DNA from: Firm-04 sp045617625
GTDB lineage: Bacteria; Bacillota; Clostridia; Oscillospirales; Ruminococcaceae
Assembly (NCBI GenBank): GCA_045617625.1
Contig: JAZLJA010000012.1
Span: 157,929-221,928, forward strand
Direction of reading: 5' to 3'
Length of the DNA stretch: 64,000 bases
Shown here: in pieces, positions 16,675-26,470 of the stretch
How positions within the stretch are numbered: position 1 is the first letter of the stretch
Layout of the letters: every line of letters starts with the position of its first letter
The notes under the pieces: generated by a model
Seen by the model: the letters and a program-made list of their open reading frames with translations, nothing else
Database searches by the model: none
Told to the model about the DNA's origin: nothing
Translations under genes and position numbers: made by a program

Positions 16675-19100
16675 TGCCAAAGTCTCTCTATCGGAGTGTA
16701 TCGACTATGAAAAACAACTGGAAGGAATCGGCAGGGCTGAAAGTGACAGCGGCAATGCTGACGATCCTGTTTTTATGGCTTGCAGCCTGCTGCGGGCTTG
16801 CGGCGGCTGTCTGTGCGGCATTCGGCTATTACTCTGCCGACCGTATCAGCGGCGAGGCGTTTGTCGAAACGCACAGCTCGCAGAGTGAATTTCAAATGTT
16901 CTATGAAAGCCTGCGGAACAGCCAGCTTGCGGCTTCCGAAGAAGAAAAGACTCTGCCGCTTTCTGAATTTGCCCGCAAAAACTCATATTATACCGCATGG
17001 TTTGCCCCCGAAACCACCAATCTGCGGTTCAAGATCCTCTCCCCCGAGGGCGAATGCGTGTTCACCAACGATTCCGTGCCGATGGAAGAACAAGAACTGA
17101 TCGGCAAATATTCGTATCCCCTGCATCTGGTTTTGTCGCACGCACGCGACCAGAAGACCGTCCACTTTACCGACCTCACGGCTGTGGAATCTGCCAACAT
17201 GGCGAATTATCTGGAGAACCCCTCGGCATTCATCAACTGGTATTTCGCCGACGACGCCATAGATAATGCCTATCACAACGGCGTTGCCGTCAGGCACTTC
17301 GTCCCTTCGGATCAGCGGTATTCAGAGATTTTCCCCGACCTCGAAACAGCAAAGGCGTTCAACTATAAGGAAAAATACGGGGAAAACTGCACCGCTGAAA
17401 TTCTCCCGACACAGCCCGCTGAAAACATGGAAAATGCGGAATACATTCTGATCGTGACTCCCTATGAGACCGAATACTACCAGACCTCCCTTTCTGAATT
17501 TCTGGAACGGCAGTCGCAGGGCGAACGCATGGAAGCCTATGAGATTCCGACACTGAATCAGATCTCCGAGAACGGGCTTGACGTCATCATCAATGCCGAC
17601 AACATCATCGCCGGTGACATAACCGTGATCGCCTACATCCCAAAAGCTCTGCCTGTTGACGACATCATCCGTCAGGATTATAAACTCTATCTCGCACTGG
17701 ATTTTTGCAGCAGCTGGGTTCTGATCGGCGTATTCTTCTTCGGTGCGCTTGCCATCTGCGCAGGCATCGTGCTCTGTATGTGCGCAGGACATGAGGCAGG
17801 CAAACAAGGCATCACCGCTTCCCGTTTCCACAGCATCGCCTACGAATTTTTCTATTTTCTGCCTGTGGCACTCTTGTTCTTTTCGTTTATCCTCGTGCTG
17901 ATGCTGCGCGATTTTGTCAGTTCATGGCAAGCCATCTGCGTGATCTGCACGGGGCTGACGCTCACCATTGCCGCAAGCTGTGTCCTCTGGCTATACACCA
18001 CGGCGATCCGTGCAAAATGCGGCACATTCTGGACAAGCTTCGGGCTGATCCATCTGTTTATCATGGGCACGCATCTCCTGCGCGGTCAAATCATACTCAG
18101 CCTTTTTACCGCCGCCTATGCCGTGCTGCTGTTTTGCCTCAATGTGTTTGCGCTGCCCGATACGCATCATGGTGTGATGCAGTTCGCAATTCTTCTGCTC
18201 GATGCCGTAACAGTTGCGCTGATGCTTTATTTCATCTATGCATTTTTCCGTCTGAAAACACGGGCAAAGCACATGGCAGAAGGGGATTATACCCCCGAAA
18301 CGCCGCCCATTCCGCTTGCCGCCGATTTCCGCGACTTTTCCCTCGCGCTCGACCACATGACGGACAGCATCTCCGCGACCGTGGCACAGCAGACAAAATC
18401 CGAACGGATGCGCACGGAACTGATCACCAATGTCTCGCATGACCTGAAAACGCCCCTCACCTCGATCGTCAATTACGTCGGGCTGCTGGACAGAGAACCC
18501 ATGCAGACCGAACAGGCAAAGGAATATCTGGAGGTGCTGAAACGGCAGTCGAACCGACTCAAAAAGCTCACCGAGGATCTGGTGGAAGCCTCAAAAGCCT
18601 CGACGGGCAACCTCGCAGTGGAACTGCTGCCGATGGACGTTTCCGTGCTGATCTCGCAGCTTGCCGCCGAATATGAAGAACGCTTTGCCACACGCAGTCT
18701 GACGCTTGTCACCGCCCTGCCCGATTCGCAAACACGCATCCTCGCCGACGGTCGGCACATCTCGCGTGTGTTCGATAATCTCCTCGGCAACGCTTATAAA
18801 TATGCGATGCCCAACACCCGCATTTATCTCGATGTGGAAAAATCAAACGGTCTTGTGCACATCTGCATGAAAAACATCTCGGAGCATTCGTTGAACATCT
18901 CCCCCGATGAACTGACAGAACGCTTTGTCCGCGGCGATGTTTCCCGTCACACGGAGGGCAGCGGGCTCGGGCTTTCCATCGCAAAAGATCTGACCATGCT
19001 GCAAAACGGCACGCTCGCGCTGCAAATCGACGGCGACTTGTTCAAGGCACTGCTCACATTCCCCGAATATTACGAATATACGCCTGTTTTGCCTGTATAA
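16674..19100 (+). CDS. Multi-pass sensor histidine kinase
   Basis: 808 residues from the overlapping ATG 16674; an internal ATG at 16707 (MKNNWKESAG) is a plausible alternative. One membrane segment (about 22-53) is followed by an extracytoplasmic stretch of about 285 residues and then a block of about six membrane segments (340-545). A linker and HisKA domain follow, with the phospho-acceptor His near 589 (NVSHDLKTPLTS), and a HATPase domain (DNLLGNAYKYA, GSGLGLSIAKDL). The double sensing part, large outside domain plus multi-pass domain, is less common than the usual two-segment layout. The ligand is unknown. Confidence 0.92.
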   Translation: MPKSLYRSVSTMKNNWKESAGLKVTAAMLTILFLWLAACCGLAAAVCAAFGYYSADRISGEAFVETHSSQSEFQMFYESLRNSQLAASEEEKTLPLSEFARKNSYYTAWFAPETTNLRFKILSPEGECVFTNDSVPMEEQELIGKYSYPLHLVLSHARDQKTVHFTDLTAVESANMANYLENPSAFINWYFADDAIDNAYHNGVAVRHFVPSDQRYSEIFPDLETAKAFNYKEKYGENCTAEILPTQPAENMENAEYILIVTPYETEYYQTSLSEFLERQSQGERMEAYEIPTLNQISENGLDVIINADNIIAGDITVIAYIPKALPVDDIIRQDYKLYLALDFCSSWVLIGVFFFGALAICAGIVLCMCAGHEAGKQGITASRFHSIAYEFFYFLPVALLFFSFILVLMLRDFVSSWQAICVICTGLTLTIAASCVLWLYTTAIRAKCGTFWTSFGLIHLFIMGTHLLRGQIILSLFTAAYAVLLFCLNVFALPDTHHGVMQFAILLLDAVTVALMLYFIYAFFRLKTRAKHMAEGDYTPETPPIPLAADFRDFSLALDHMTDSISATVAQQTKSERMRTELITNVSHDLKTPLTSIVNYVGLLDREPMQTEQAKEYLEVLKRQSNRLKKLTEDLVEASKASTGNLAVELLPMDVSVLISQLAAEYEERFATRSLTLVTALPDSQTRILADGRHISRVFDNLLGNAYKYAMPNTRIYLDVEKSNGLVHICMKNISEHSLNISPDELTERFVRGDVSRHTEGSGLGLSIAKDLTMLQNGTLALQIDGDLFKALLTFPEYYEYTPVLPV

Positions 19101-19147
19101 TATCAGGTTTCGCGGGCAATCTCAGCTTGGGAGATGACCTATCAGCC

Positions 19148-20134
19148 ATGAAAATTTTGTTTGTGTTTACAGGCGGCACCATCGGCAGCACCCTTGACGG
19201 AAACTATATCTCCGTGGATGCAAAAAAGCCGTATCTGCTGCTGGAACGCTATGCCGAGAATGAGAAGCTGCCCGATTTCGACACCGCCGAACCATACACC
19301 GCGCTGAGTGAACACAACACGGGCAGCGAGCTTTCCGCGCTGATTGCCTGTGTGCGGGAAAACATCAGCAGCTACGACGGAATCATCATCACGCACGGCA
19401 CCGACACCCTCCAATACACCGCCGCCGCACTCAGCTATGCATTCGGCAGCTGCACACCCCCGATCTGCCTTGTTTCCAGCAATTTTCCCATTGAACATCC
19501 GCAGGCAAACGGGCTTGCAAACCTTCGCGCCGCGATCGCGTTCATTCGGCAGGGCGGCGGAAACGGTGTGTTCGTGATGTATCAAAATCAAACAGATGCG
19601 CGGGTTTCCGTACATCGCGGCACAAGACTGCTGGCGAGTCAGGCGTTTTCCGATGCGGTTTTCAGCGTGCATAATTGCCCGTTCGGGTGGATATCTTCAG
19701 AAAATGTGCGGTTTTTGCCAAATCCGACGTATCACGAATCGCCCGATGCCGTGAAGCCCTTCGCCGTGACCGACCTCCCCGCAGCCTGTCCGCAGATCCT
19801 GCGCATTGTCCCGTATGTCGGCTTTCAGCATCCTTCGATTTCGCAGGAGATACGTTATATTCTGCACGAAAGTTATCATTCGGGAACCATCAACACACGC
19901 ACGGAATCGGCACGCGCCTTTTTTGTGGATGCCAAGTGCAGAAAAATCCCCGTGTTTCTCACAGGCGTGTCAGGCGGTGCTTCTTACGCATCTGCAAAAG
20001 ATTTCACAGAACTTTCTATTTTGCCGCTGCCGCCCATCACGCCAACCGCCGCCTTTCTCAAGCTATGGTTTTGCGCTGAAACAGGCGCAGATGCGAAAAA
20101 AATCATGTTTCTTCCACTCGGCGGTGATTTCTGA
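19148..20134 (+). CDS. Type I (cytoplasmic) asparaginase
   Basis: About 328 residues from MKILFVFTGGTIGST. Both active-site threonine motifs are present: FTGGTIGST near the N-terminus and THGTDTLQYTAAAL at about 85. The family hydrolyses L-asparagine to aspartate and ammonia; no signal peptide, so cytoplasmic. The start is ambiguous: a TTG at 19127 is in frame, and the GGGAG site is far from ATG 19148. It lies 47 bases after the kinase gene and ends at a terminator, so it could be cotranscribed with the two-component system. Confidence 0.88.
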   Translation: MKILFVFTGGTIGSTLDGNYISVDAKKPYLLLERYAENEKLPDFDTAEPYTALSEHNTGSELSALIACVRENISSYDGIIITHGTDTLQYTAAALSYAFGSCTPPICLVSSNFPIEHPQANGLANLRAAIAFIRQGGGNGVFVMYQNQTDARVSVHRGTRLLASQAFSDAVFSVHNCPFGWISSENVRFLPNPTYHESPDAVKPFAVTDLPAACPQILRIVPYVGFQHPSISQEIRYILHESYHSGTINTRTESARAFFVDAKCRKIPVFLTGVSGGASYASAKDFTELSILPLPPITPTAAFLKLWFCAETGADAKKIMFLPLGGDF

Positions 20135-20144
20135 AACAATCTGT

Positions 20145-20200
20145 CCGTCCCTGTCTGCCATCGGGATTTTTGCCCGTGCATTCAGGGACGGCATTTTTGT
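20145..20200 (+). terminator. Terminator after the asparaginase gene
   Basis: CCGTCCCTG (20145-20153) pairs with CAGGGACGG (20183-20191), followed by CATTTTTGTTT. The 29-base loop contains a small nested CGGG/CCCG stem. The remaining part of the 366-base gap before glgP is AT-rich and holds the glgP promoter, nothing else recognised. Confidence 0.75.
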
Positions 20201-20377
20201 TTGAAGATATGCGTTTTCCGACAGATGTGCGCAAAGCCCGCGTTCATGGCGAGAATTTTTTTCCATTTTGCCGATATTTCCAAATAATCCCCTAAAATTT
20301 GTGCACATTCGATATCACCAACGGATTTTTTGAACAACTTTTATGTTTTTTCACTGGAATATTGGTGAATTTGGCTA

Positions 20378-20406
20378 TTGATTTTTTGACCGAAATCGGC
20401 TATAAT
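20378..20406 (+). promoter_or_regulatory. Promoter of glgP
   Basis: TTGATT (20378-20383), 17-base spacer, perfect TATAAT (20401-20406), about 95 bases before the glgP start. Confidence 0.65.
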
Positions 20407-20501
20407 ATTGTATATTGTAGTAACAATAAACTGTCGCAATCCAACGTGCCGACAGAACATACTAAATTTTTATCAGACGTTGGAGAATGGAGTTAAAGTA
20501 T

Positions 20502-22889
20502 ATGTCGAAGAATTTTGACAAAATCAAGCAGGAGTTTCTTTCCCGCCTTTCCTCACAGTTTAACGTCACGCCCAATGAGGCAAGCGACAAGCAGATCTAT
20601 CTGGTGCTTTCCTCAGTCATTTGCGAACAAATGCGCAGCAAACGTCAGAAATTCATCAACCATGTCAATTCCACAGGTCAAAAACAGGTCTTTTATCTTT
20701 CCATGGAGTTTTTGATGGGACGTTCTCTCAAGACCAGTCTCTATAACCTCGAACTCGCCGATGACGTCGCCGATATGCTCAAACAGTACGACATCAACCT
20801 CGACCGCATTTACGATTACGAACCCGATGCCGGACTTGGCAACGGCGGTCTGGGCAGACTTGCTGCCTGCTATCTCGACGGTCTTGCCACAATGGGCTAT
20901 CCCGCAACGGGGCACAGCATCTGCTACGAATACGGTATTTTCCAGCAGAAGCTGGAGGACGGCTGGCAAACGGAACTGCCCGATAACTGGCTCCCCGGCG
21001 GCGAAGTCTGGCTTGACCCCAAGCCCGAGCAGGCGATCGAAGTGCATTTTGAGGGCGATCTCGAAGAATACTGGGATCAGCAGTATCATCACGTTTCCCA
21101 TGTCAATTACAACACCGTCACTGCTATCCCCTATGATATGTATGTTTCGGGCTACGGCAGCAATGCCGTCAGCGTCCTTCGTCTCTGGGATGCAAAAGCC
21201 CCCAGTTTCGATATGGCAATGTTCAATCAGGGCGATTATTCCAAGGCTCTGGGACAAAACTCCATCGCCAATGCCATTTCCAAGGTGCTTTATCCCAACG
21301 ACAACCATCTGGAGGGCAAATCGCTCCGTCTCCGTCAACAGTATTTCCTCTGTGCGGCGGCGATCGGCGATATCGTCAACAACCACATGAGCGTCTACGG
21401 CACACTGGAAAACCTCGCGGACAAAGTGGCAATCCACATCAACGACACCCACCCGACGCTTGCCATCCCCGAACTGATGCGCATTCTGCTCGATGACTGC
21501 GGCTACGGCTGGGATGAGGCATGGGACATCACCACCCGCGTGTTTGCCTACACCAACCATACCGTCATGGCGGAAGCACTTGAAAAATGGGATGTCAACC
21601 TCGTGCGCCGCATCATTCCGCGTATCTTCTCGATCATCGTCGAGATCAACAACCGCTATTGCGCAGGCATCTTTGAACGCAACGGCGGCGACAGCGCAAA
21701 AACCACCAAAATGTCCATCATTCAGGATAACGTCATCCATATGGCAAAGCTGTGCGTGGCGGCTTCCCACAATGTCAACGGTGTGTCCAAACTGCACTCC
21801 GAGATCATCAAGGATAAAGTGTTCGGGCTGGAATATCAGGACGCACCGCAGAAATTCACCAACGTCACCAACGGCATCGCTTACCGCCGCTGGCTGTATC
21901 AGTCGAACCCCGCTTTGACCAAGCTTTTGCAGGAAACCATCGGCAGCGGATTCCTCAAAAACGGCGCAGATCTCGTCAAGCTGCGCAAGTTTGAAAAAGA
22001 TGCCGATGTGTTGGAAAAACTGCTGGAAGTCAAGCGCGAAAACAAGCTGAACTTCGCAAAATATGTCAAGCAGAAGAACGGCATCATTCTGAACCCTGAC
22101 AGCATTTTCGATGTGCAGGTCAAGCGTCTGCACGAATATAAGCGGCAACATCTGAATGCCCTCAACATCCTCGCGGATTATCTGATGCTGCTCGAAAACC
22201 CCGATATGGATTTTACCCCCAAAACCTATATCTTTGCAGCAAAGGCAGCTCCGGGCTACTACCTCGCAAAACAGATCATCAAAATGATCTGGTCGCTCTC
22301 CGAGGAAATCCGCAAGAACCCCAGGATCAGCGAAAAGCTTTCTGTCGTGTTCCTTGAGAATTACTGCGTTACACTCTCCGAACTGCTCATGCCCGCATCC
22401 GACCTCTCCGAGCAGATCTCGCTGGCAGGCACGGAAGCATCGGGCACAGGCAACATGAAGCTGATGCTCAACGGTGCTGTCACCATCGGCACCCTCGACG
22501 GCGCGAACATCGAGATCAAAGAAGCGGCAGGCGATGAGAACATCATCATCTTCGGCATGAAAACCGAGGAAGTCAACGAGCACAAGCCCAATTACCGTCC
22601 GCAGGATATCTACAACGGTCACGGACTGATCCATACGTGCGTGGACAGAATCAACAACGGCATCAACGGCTGCACCTTCGCGGAAATTGCAAATTCGCTG
22701 CGCACACAGGATCCCTATATGGTACTTGCCGATTTCGACAGCTACCGTGCGGCACAGGCTTACGCCTCGCAGTGCTACAGCGACCGCCTGAAGTTTGCGA
22801 AGATGAGTCTCAACAACATCGCAGGTGCTGGCATTTTCTCTGCCGACCGCGCTGTGACAGAATACGCCAAAAACATCTGGAATCTGTAA
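20502..22889 (+). CDS. glgP: Glycogen/starch phosphorylase
   Basis: 795 residues from MSKNFDKIKQEF, chosen because GGAG lies nine bases upstream; an in-frame ATG at 20487 is less likely. Releases glucose-1-phosphate from alpha-1,4-glucan ends using pyridoxal phosphate. Seen: the DAGLGNGGLGRLAACYLDGL block, HINDTHPTLAIPELMR, VNVTNGI-like KFTNVTNGIAYRRW and the cofactor lysine motif EASGTGNMKLMLNGAVTIG near the C-terminus. Full length. The GH13 enzyme follows after a hairpin, so breakdown genes sit together, away from the synthesis operon at 1-4.5 kb. Confidence 0.96.
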   Translation: MSKNFDKIKQEFLSRLSSQFNVTPNEASDKQIYLVLSSVICEQMRSKRQKFINHVNSTGQKQVFYLSMEFLMGRSLKTSLYNLELADDVADMLKQYDINLDRIYDYEPDAGLGNGGLGRLAACYLDGLATMGYPATGHSICYEYGIFQQKLEDGWQTELPDNWLPGGEVWLDPKPEQAIEVHFEGDLEEYWDQQYHHVSHVNYNTVTAIPYDMYVSGYGSNAVSVLRLWDAKAPSFDMAMFNQGDYSKALGQNSIANAISKVLYPNDNHLEGKSLRLRQQYFLCAAAIGDIVNNHMSVYGTLENLADKVAIHINDTHPTLAIPELMRILLDDCGYGWDEAWDITTRVFAYTNHTVMAEALEKWDVNLVRRIIPRIFSIIVEINNRYCAGIFERNGGDSAKTTKMSIIQDNVIHMAKLCVAASHNVNGVSKLHSEIIKDKVFGLEYQDAPQKFTNVTNGIAYRRWLYQSNPALTKLLQETIGSGFLKNGADLVKLRKFEKDADVLEKLLEVKRENKLNFAKYVKQKNGIILNPDSIFDVQVKRLHEYKRQHLNALNILADYLMLLENPDMDFTPKTYIFAAKAAPGYYLAKQIIKMIWSLSEEIRKNPRISEKLSVVFLENYCVTLSELLMPASDLSEQISLAGTEASGTGNMKLMLNGAVTIGTLDGANIEIKEAAGDENIIIFGMKTEEVNEHKPNYRPQDIYNGHGLIHTCVDRINNGINGCTFAEIANSLRTQDPYMVLADFDSYRAAQAYASQCYSDRLKFAKMSLNNIAGAGIFSADRAVTEYAKNIWNL

Positions 22890-22901
22890 TGCGAATGAAA
22901 C

Positions 22902-22929
22902 GGGGGAGCCGCCGAATTGGGGTTCCCCC
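22902..22929 (+). repeat. Hairpin between glgP and the GH13 gene
   Basis: GGGGGAGCC pairs with GGTTCCCCC (one G-T pair) around a short loop. No real T-tract follows (TGTGTTTTC), so it may trim or stabilise the glgP mRNA or act as a leaky terminator. Resembles the GGTTCCCCCC hairpin at 24984-25013. Confidence 0.45.
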
Positions 22930-22967
22930 TGTGTTTTCACGCAGCTGCAAAAAAGGAGGCATGAGAT

Positions 22968-24842
22968 ATGAAACCGATCTATGACAGTTGGGACCGCGCC
23001 TATAAAAGTGTTTTCGGCGCACTGCGAAGAAACGAACCCTGTACCTTTACCATTTGTCTGCCAAAATCCACTCATCTGGATTCCAATCCCATGCTCGTGC
23101 TGTTTCGCGTGGGCATGAAAGAACGCTTCGTCCCCATGAACACCGTTTATGAATGCGGCGACGAGATCTATTATTCCGCGACCTGCTCCGCCAATATCCC
23201 CGGCGTGCATTACTACTATTTTGCATATATGTCGGGCGGGCAGTGGACGTATATCAAGAAAATCGCGGGACATGAGGGCGTTTTCAACAACGGCGACCTC
23301 TTTCAGCTCACCATTTACGACGAGCATTTTGAAACGCCCGATTTCCTGAAGGGCGGCATCATGTATCAGATTTTCCCCGACCGCTTCTGCAAAAGCGGCG
23401 TGCAGCACGAAAATGTCCCCGATGACCGCATCCTGCGCGATGACTGGGGCGGCACCCCCAATTATCGCCCCGACGAAAAAGGACATGTGTGGAACAACGA
23501 TTACTTCGGCGGCGACCTGGAAGGCATCATTCAAAAGCTGCCGTATCTGGAAGACCTCGGCGTGACCTGCATCTATCTCAACCCGATCTTTGAATCGCAC
23601 GAAAACCACCGCTATAATACCGCAAACTATCGCAAGGTCGACCCGCTGCTCGGCACAAACGCCGATTTTGCCCGCCTTTGCTCCGAGGCAAACCGCTGCG
23701 GCATCAGCGTGATCCTCGACGGCGTGTTTTCCCACACGGGTGCAGACAGCATCTATTTCAACAAATTCGGCAGATACCCCGAAAACGGCGCATATAATAC
23801 CCCTGAAAGCCCGTATTATAAATGGTACTGCTTCCAGAATTATCCGAACACCTATGAATCCTGGTGGGGCATCGACACCCTGCCGAATGTTCACGAAAAT
23901 GAACCTGATTACACCGATTATATCTGCGGACGCGGCGGTGTGCTGGAATATTGGCTTTCACAGGGCGCGGCGGGTTTCCGTCTCGATGTGGCGGATGAAC
24001 TGCCCAACGAATTTCTCGAAAATCTCCATGAATGCGTCAAGAGCTATGATGGCGACAAAATCATCATCGGCGAAGTCTGGGAGGACGCTTCCAACAAGGA
24101 GGCTTACGGCGAAAAACGCCGCTATCTGCTTGGCGGACAGCTTGACAGTGTCATGAATTATCCGTTCCGCACCGCGATCATGCGCTATCTGGGGGGCTGC
24201 CGACCCGAAGAATTTCGTCAGGAGATCATGACGATCCTCGAAAATTACCCGAAGCCGACCGTCGATGTGCTGATGAACTTTGTCTCCACACACGATATCG
24301 AACGTGCCATCACCGTGCTGGGCGGCGAGCCCGTCAACGGCAGAAACAAAGACTGGATGGCGGAGCGTCGGCTGTCAGAGGAAGAATATCAACGGGGCAA
24401 GGCAAAGCTCAAATGCGCGATGGCACTGCAATTTTTCCTCCCCGGTGTACCGAGCATCTATTACGGCGACGAAGCAGGTCTTGACGGCTACTGCGACCCG
24501 TTCAACCGCCGCTGCTATCCGTGGGGACATGAGGACACCGATCTGATCGCCTATACCAAAACGCTGGCAAAGATCCGAAAGATGTCCAAATGCTTTGTGG
24601 ACGGCAGAATGAAATTCCTGAAGCTTGCGGATGATTACGTGATCTTTGCGCGGTATCGGCACAACAGCCGCAATGCAATGGCGATCGTTGTCAACCGCAG
24701 CGACAAACCGCTGACGATCGACGTATCGAAAGAGACGTTTTCGCACAGATATACGTCATTCAGCGTGGTTTACGGCAAATCGAACGGCAACTGCGTCACC
24801 GTGGAACCTTTCGGATTCCTTGCCGCACGCGTAGAATTATAA
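22968..24842 (+). CDS. Cytoplasmic GH13 alpha-amylase/neopullulanase-type enzyme
   Basis: 624 residues, no signal peptide. An N-terminal beta domain (about 1-125, CBM34-like) precedes the barrel, typical of neopullulanase/cyclomaltodextrinase relatives. Catalytic motifs: DGVFSHTG, nucleophile in GFRLDVADEL, acid/base in IIGEVWED, transition-state Asp in VSTHDIERAI. Likely trims maltodextrins or debranches glycogen inside the cell, beside glgP. AGGAGG eight bases before ATG. Subfamily assignment (GH13_20-like) is a guess from the N-terminal domain. Confidence 0.9.
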   Translation: MKPIYDSWDRAYKSVFGALRRNEPCTFTICLPKSTHLDSNPMLVLFRVGMKERFVPMNTVYECGDEIYYSATCSANIPGVHYYYFAYMSGGQWTYIKKIAGHEGVFNNGDLFQLTIYDEHFETPDFLKGGIMYQIFPDRFCKSGVQHENVPDDRILRDDWGGTPNYRPDEKGHVWNNDYFGGDLEGIIQKLPYLEDLGVTCIYLNPIFESHENHRYNTANYRKVDPLLGTNADFARLCSEANRCGISVILDGVFSHTGADSIYFNKFGRYPENGAYNTPESPYYKWYCFQNYPNTYESWWGIDTLPNVHENEPDYTDYICGRGGVLEYWLSQGAAGFRLDVADELPNEFLENLHECVKSYDGDKIIIGEVWEDASNKEAYGEKRRYLLGGQLDSVMNYPFRTAIMRYLGGCRPEEFRQEIMTILENYPKPTVDVLMNFVSTHDIERAITVLGGEPVNGRNKDWMAERRLSEEEYQRGKAKLKCAMALQFFLPGVPSIYYGDEAGLDGYCDPFNRRCYPWGHEDTDLIAYTKTLAKIRKMSKCFVDGRMKFLKLADDYVIFARYRHNSRNAMAIVVNRSDKPLTIDVSKETFSHRYTSFSVVYGKSNGNCVTVEPFGFLAARVEL

Positions 24843-24899
24843 TCAAGGAATTTTACGGCGTCCATCACAAAAGCTTTACTCGGTTTTTCTCGAAAAATC

Positions 24900-25020
24900 G
24901 CGGAGTCCGGAGGCAGTGCCTCCGTTCGCTGTCCGCAGAGAACGAAACACCTTTTCTCCTTACACATGGTCAGGAGGGGGCATGGGGGGAACCCTACCAA
25001 GGGGGTTCCCCCCTACTTTT
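24900..25020 (+). terminator. Terminator and REP-like composite after the GH13 gene
   Basis: A GGAGGC/GCCTCC palindrome near 24910-24925 is followed by a strong 10-base-pair hairpin (24984-24993 with 25004-25013, GGGGGGAACC/GGTTCCCCCC) and TACTTTTT. It should terminate glgP/GH13 transcripts. The palindrome-plus-hairpin design echoes 7264-7308. Confidence 0.6.
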
Positions 25021-25043
25021 TCGACAAGCTGTATCTTTGGGTC

Positions 25044-25072
25044 TTGCATTTTACAAAAAAACGTGGTATAAT
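25044..25072 (+). promoter_or_regulatory. Promoter of the DUF2953-gerW operon
   Basis: TTGCAT (25044-25049), 17 bases, TATAAT (25067-25072), about 45 bases before the first gene. A sigma-A type; no sigma-G or sigma-F type box was recognised. Confidence 0.55.
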
Positions 25073-25117
25073 AATGTGGAATATTCCATTTATCTGCGGA
25101 AAGGACGGTGGTGATAT

Positions 25118-25999
25118 TTGGGCTGGATCATCTTCTGGGCGATTTTTGCCCTGTTTGCGGTCATTTTGCTCATCCCGCTGCGCATCACCTTTGCCGCAGA
25201 CAATCGCCCTGCCCCGAACAGCACCGAGGACGCAGGCGTCAAATGGCATGTCGCGATCAAATACGGGCTCATTCAGGTGTTTGAAATAGGCAGCGACGTT
25301 GAGAAAAAACCAAAAAAGCCAAAGAAACCGAAAAAGAAGAAAAAACCTGCAAAATCTGACGAAGAACCGCACGCCGCCCCGCCAAAGCCCGATCCGTCTC
25401 CTGCGGCTGAAACGGAAACGCCCGAACCTCTGCCCGACACGCATTCGCCCTCAGATGAGGAAATCGCGGAAATGACGGACGAAGAACTGTTCGGTGCGGC
25501 ACAGAAACCCGATGAAAAAACCGAAAAAAAAGGCTTCTTCAAAAAGATCCTCCCCTCGAATCTCTCGGAGGGCGTGGATTTTGTCGGGGACATTCTTTCA
25601 TCACTTTCCCCGCCGCTCAGATTGCTTGCCAAACATCTGCACTTCGTCAATTTGCGCGTGACTGTGGATGTTGCATCGGAGGACGCCGCAAAAACCGCCA
25701 TCACCTACGGAGCTGTCAGCGGAGGCGCGTTTTTCCTGCTCGGGCAGCTGCAAAGCGTTTTCGATATCCGTGCGGAGCAGTTTGGCATTCGTGCCGACTT
25801 TTTCGGCGATAAACTGCGGTTTTCCGCATCGGGAGAACTCAACACCACCCCGTTCTCCCTGCTCTGTGTTGCGCTGGGCATCGGCGGACGGTTTTTGTGG
25901 AAATCATTCTGGCGCGTTCGCCGTCAGGATAAGGAAAAAGCAGCAACTACAAAAAAATCATCAAAATCTGCGAAAGCCGAACAATCGGCAGCAGGATAA
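25118..25999 (+). CDS. DUF2953-family membrane-associated protein
   Basis: 293 residues. Starts at TTG (an in-frame stop lies two codons upstream, so no earlier start exists) behind a GGTGGTGA-like site. One N-terminal membrane segment (about 2-20), then a long Lys/Pro and Glu/Pro-rich linker (about 60-130; KKPKKPKKPKKKKKP). A C-terminal domain follows (VDFVGDILSSLSPPLRLLAK onward) with a second hydrophobic stretch and a basic tail. The family is usually found directly before gerW/ytfJ, as here, 15 bases apart, and is presumed sporulation-linked. Confidence 0.8.
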   Translation: MGWIIFWAIFALFAVILLIPLRITFAADNRPAPNSTEDAGVKWHVAIKYGLIQVFEIGSDVEKKPKKPKKPKKKKKPAKSDEEPHAAPPKPDPSPAAETETPEPLPDTHSPSDEEIAEMTDEELFGAAQKPDEKTEKKGFFKKILPSNLSEGVDFVGDILSSLSPPLRLLAKHLHFVNLRVTVDVASEDAAKTAITYGAVSGGAFFLLGQLQSVFDIRAEQFGIRADFFGDKLRFSASGELNTTPFSLLCVALGIGGRFLWKSFWRVRRQDKEKAATTKKSSKSAKAEQSAAG

Positions 26000-26014
26000 G
26001 AGGAGGAACGAATC

Positions 26015-26440
26015 ATGTCTGAAAGAAACGAAGGTCAGCATCCCGTGCAGGAGACCCTGCGCATCACAATGGAAGAAATCCGCGGCATGGTGGATGCAAA
26101 CACCATCATCGGTGAGCCGATCTCCTGCAATGACGGCACAACCGTCATTCCCGTTTCCAAGGTATCTTACGGCTTTGCATCGGGCGGCTCTGATCTGCCC
26201 ACAAAGGTCGCAAAGGAACAGTTCGGCGGCGGCGGCGGCGCAGGCGTGTCCATCACTCCGATCGCGTTTCTCGTCATCACCAAAAACGATGTGAAGCTCT
26301 TGCAGCTTTCCGTCAACGCCTCCACACCGAATGCGGTCATCAACATGGTGCCCGATCTGATGGATAAACTTACGAATCTGCTGAATAAAAAGCAGCAGGA
26401 TAAAATGGATGCGGTCGGCGAAGTCAAAATTGTGGACTGA
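26015..26440 (+). CDS. gerW: Sporulation protein GerW (YtfJ)
   Basis: 141 residues. The family signature is clear: MEEIRGMVDANTIIGEPI, TVIPVSKVSYGFASGG and a glycine run FGGGGGAGVSITPIAFLV. GerW is needed for normal germination with L-alanine in Bacillus. AGGAGG precedes the ATG. Follows the DUF2953 gene and precedes the pseudouridine synthase by 30 bases. Confidence 0.93.
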   Translation: MSERNEGQHPVQETLRITMEEIRGMVDANTIIGEPISCNDGTTVIPVSKVSYGFASGGSDLPTKVAKEQFGGGGGAGVSITPIAFLVITKNDVKLLQLSVNASTPNAVINMVPDLMDKLTNLLNKKQQDKMDAVGEVKIVD

Positions 26441-26470
26441 CCCGCCGCGCACCCCGCAAAAGAGGATCTT

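Noticed and set aside
20613..23894. Very long open frame antisense to glgP and the GH13 gene (about 1090 codons)
   Set aside because: It lies opposite genes with clear catalytic motifs. Its protein looks like low-information antisense sequence, with no start context and no family. Codon bias that avoids TTA, CTA and TCA in the real genes leaves such frames open.
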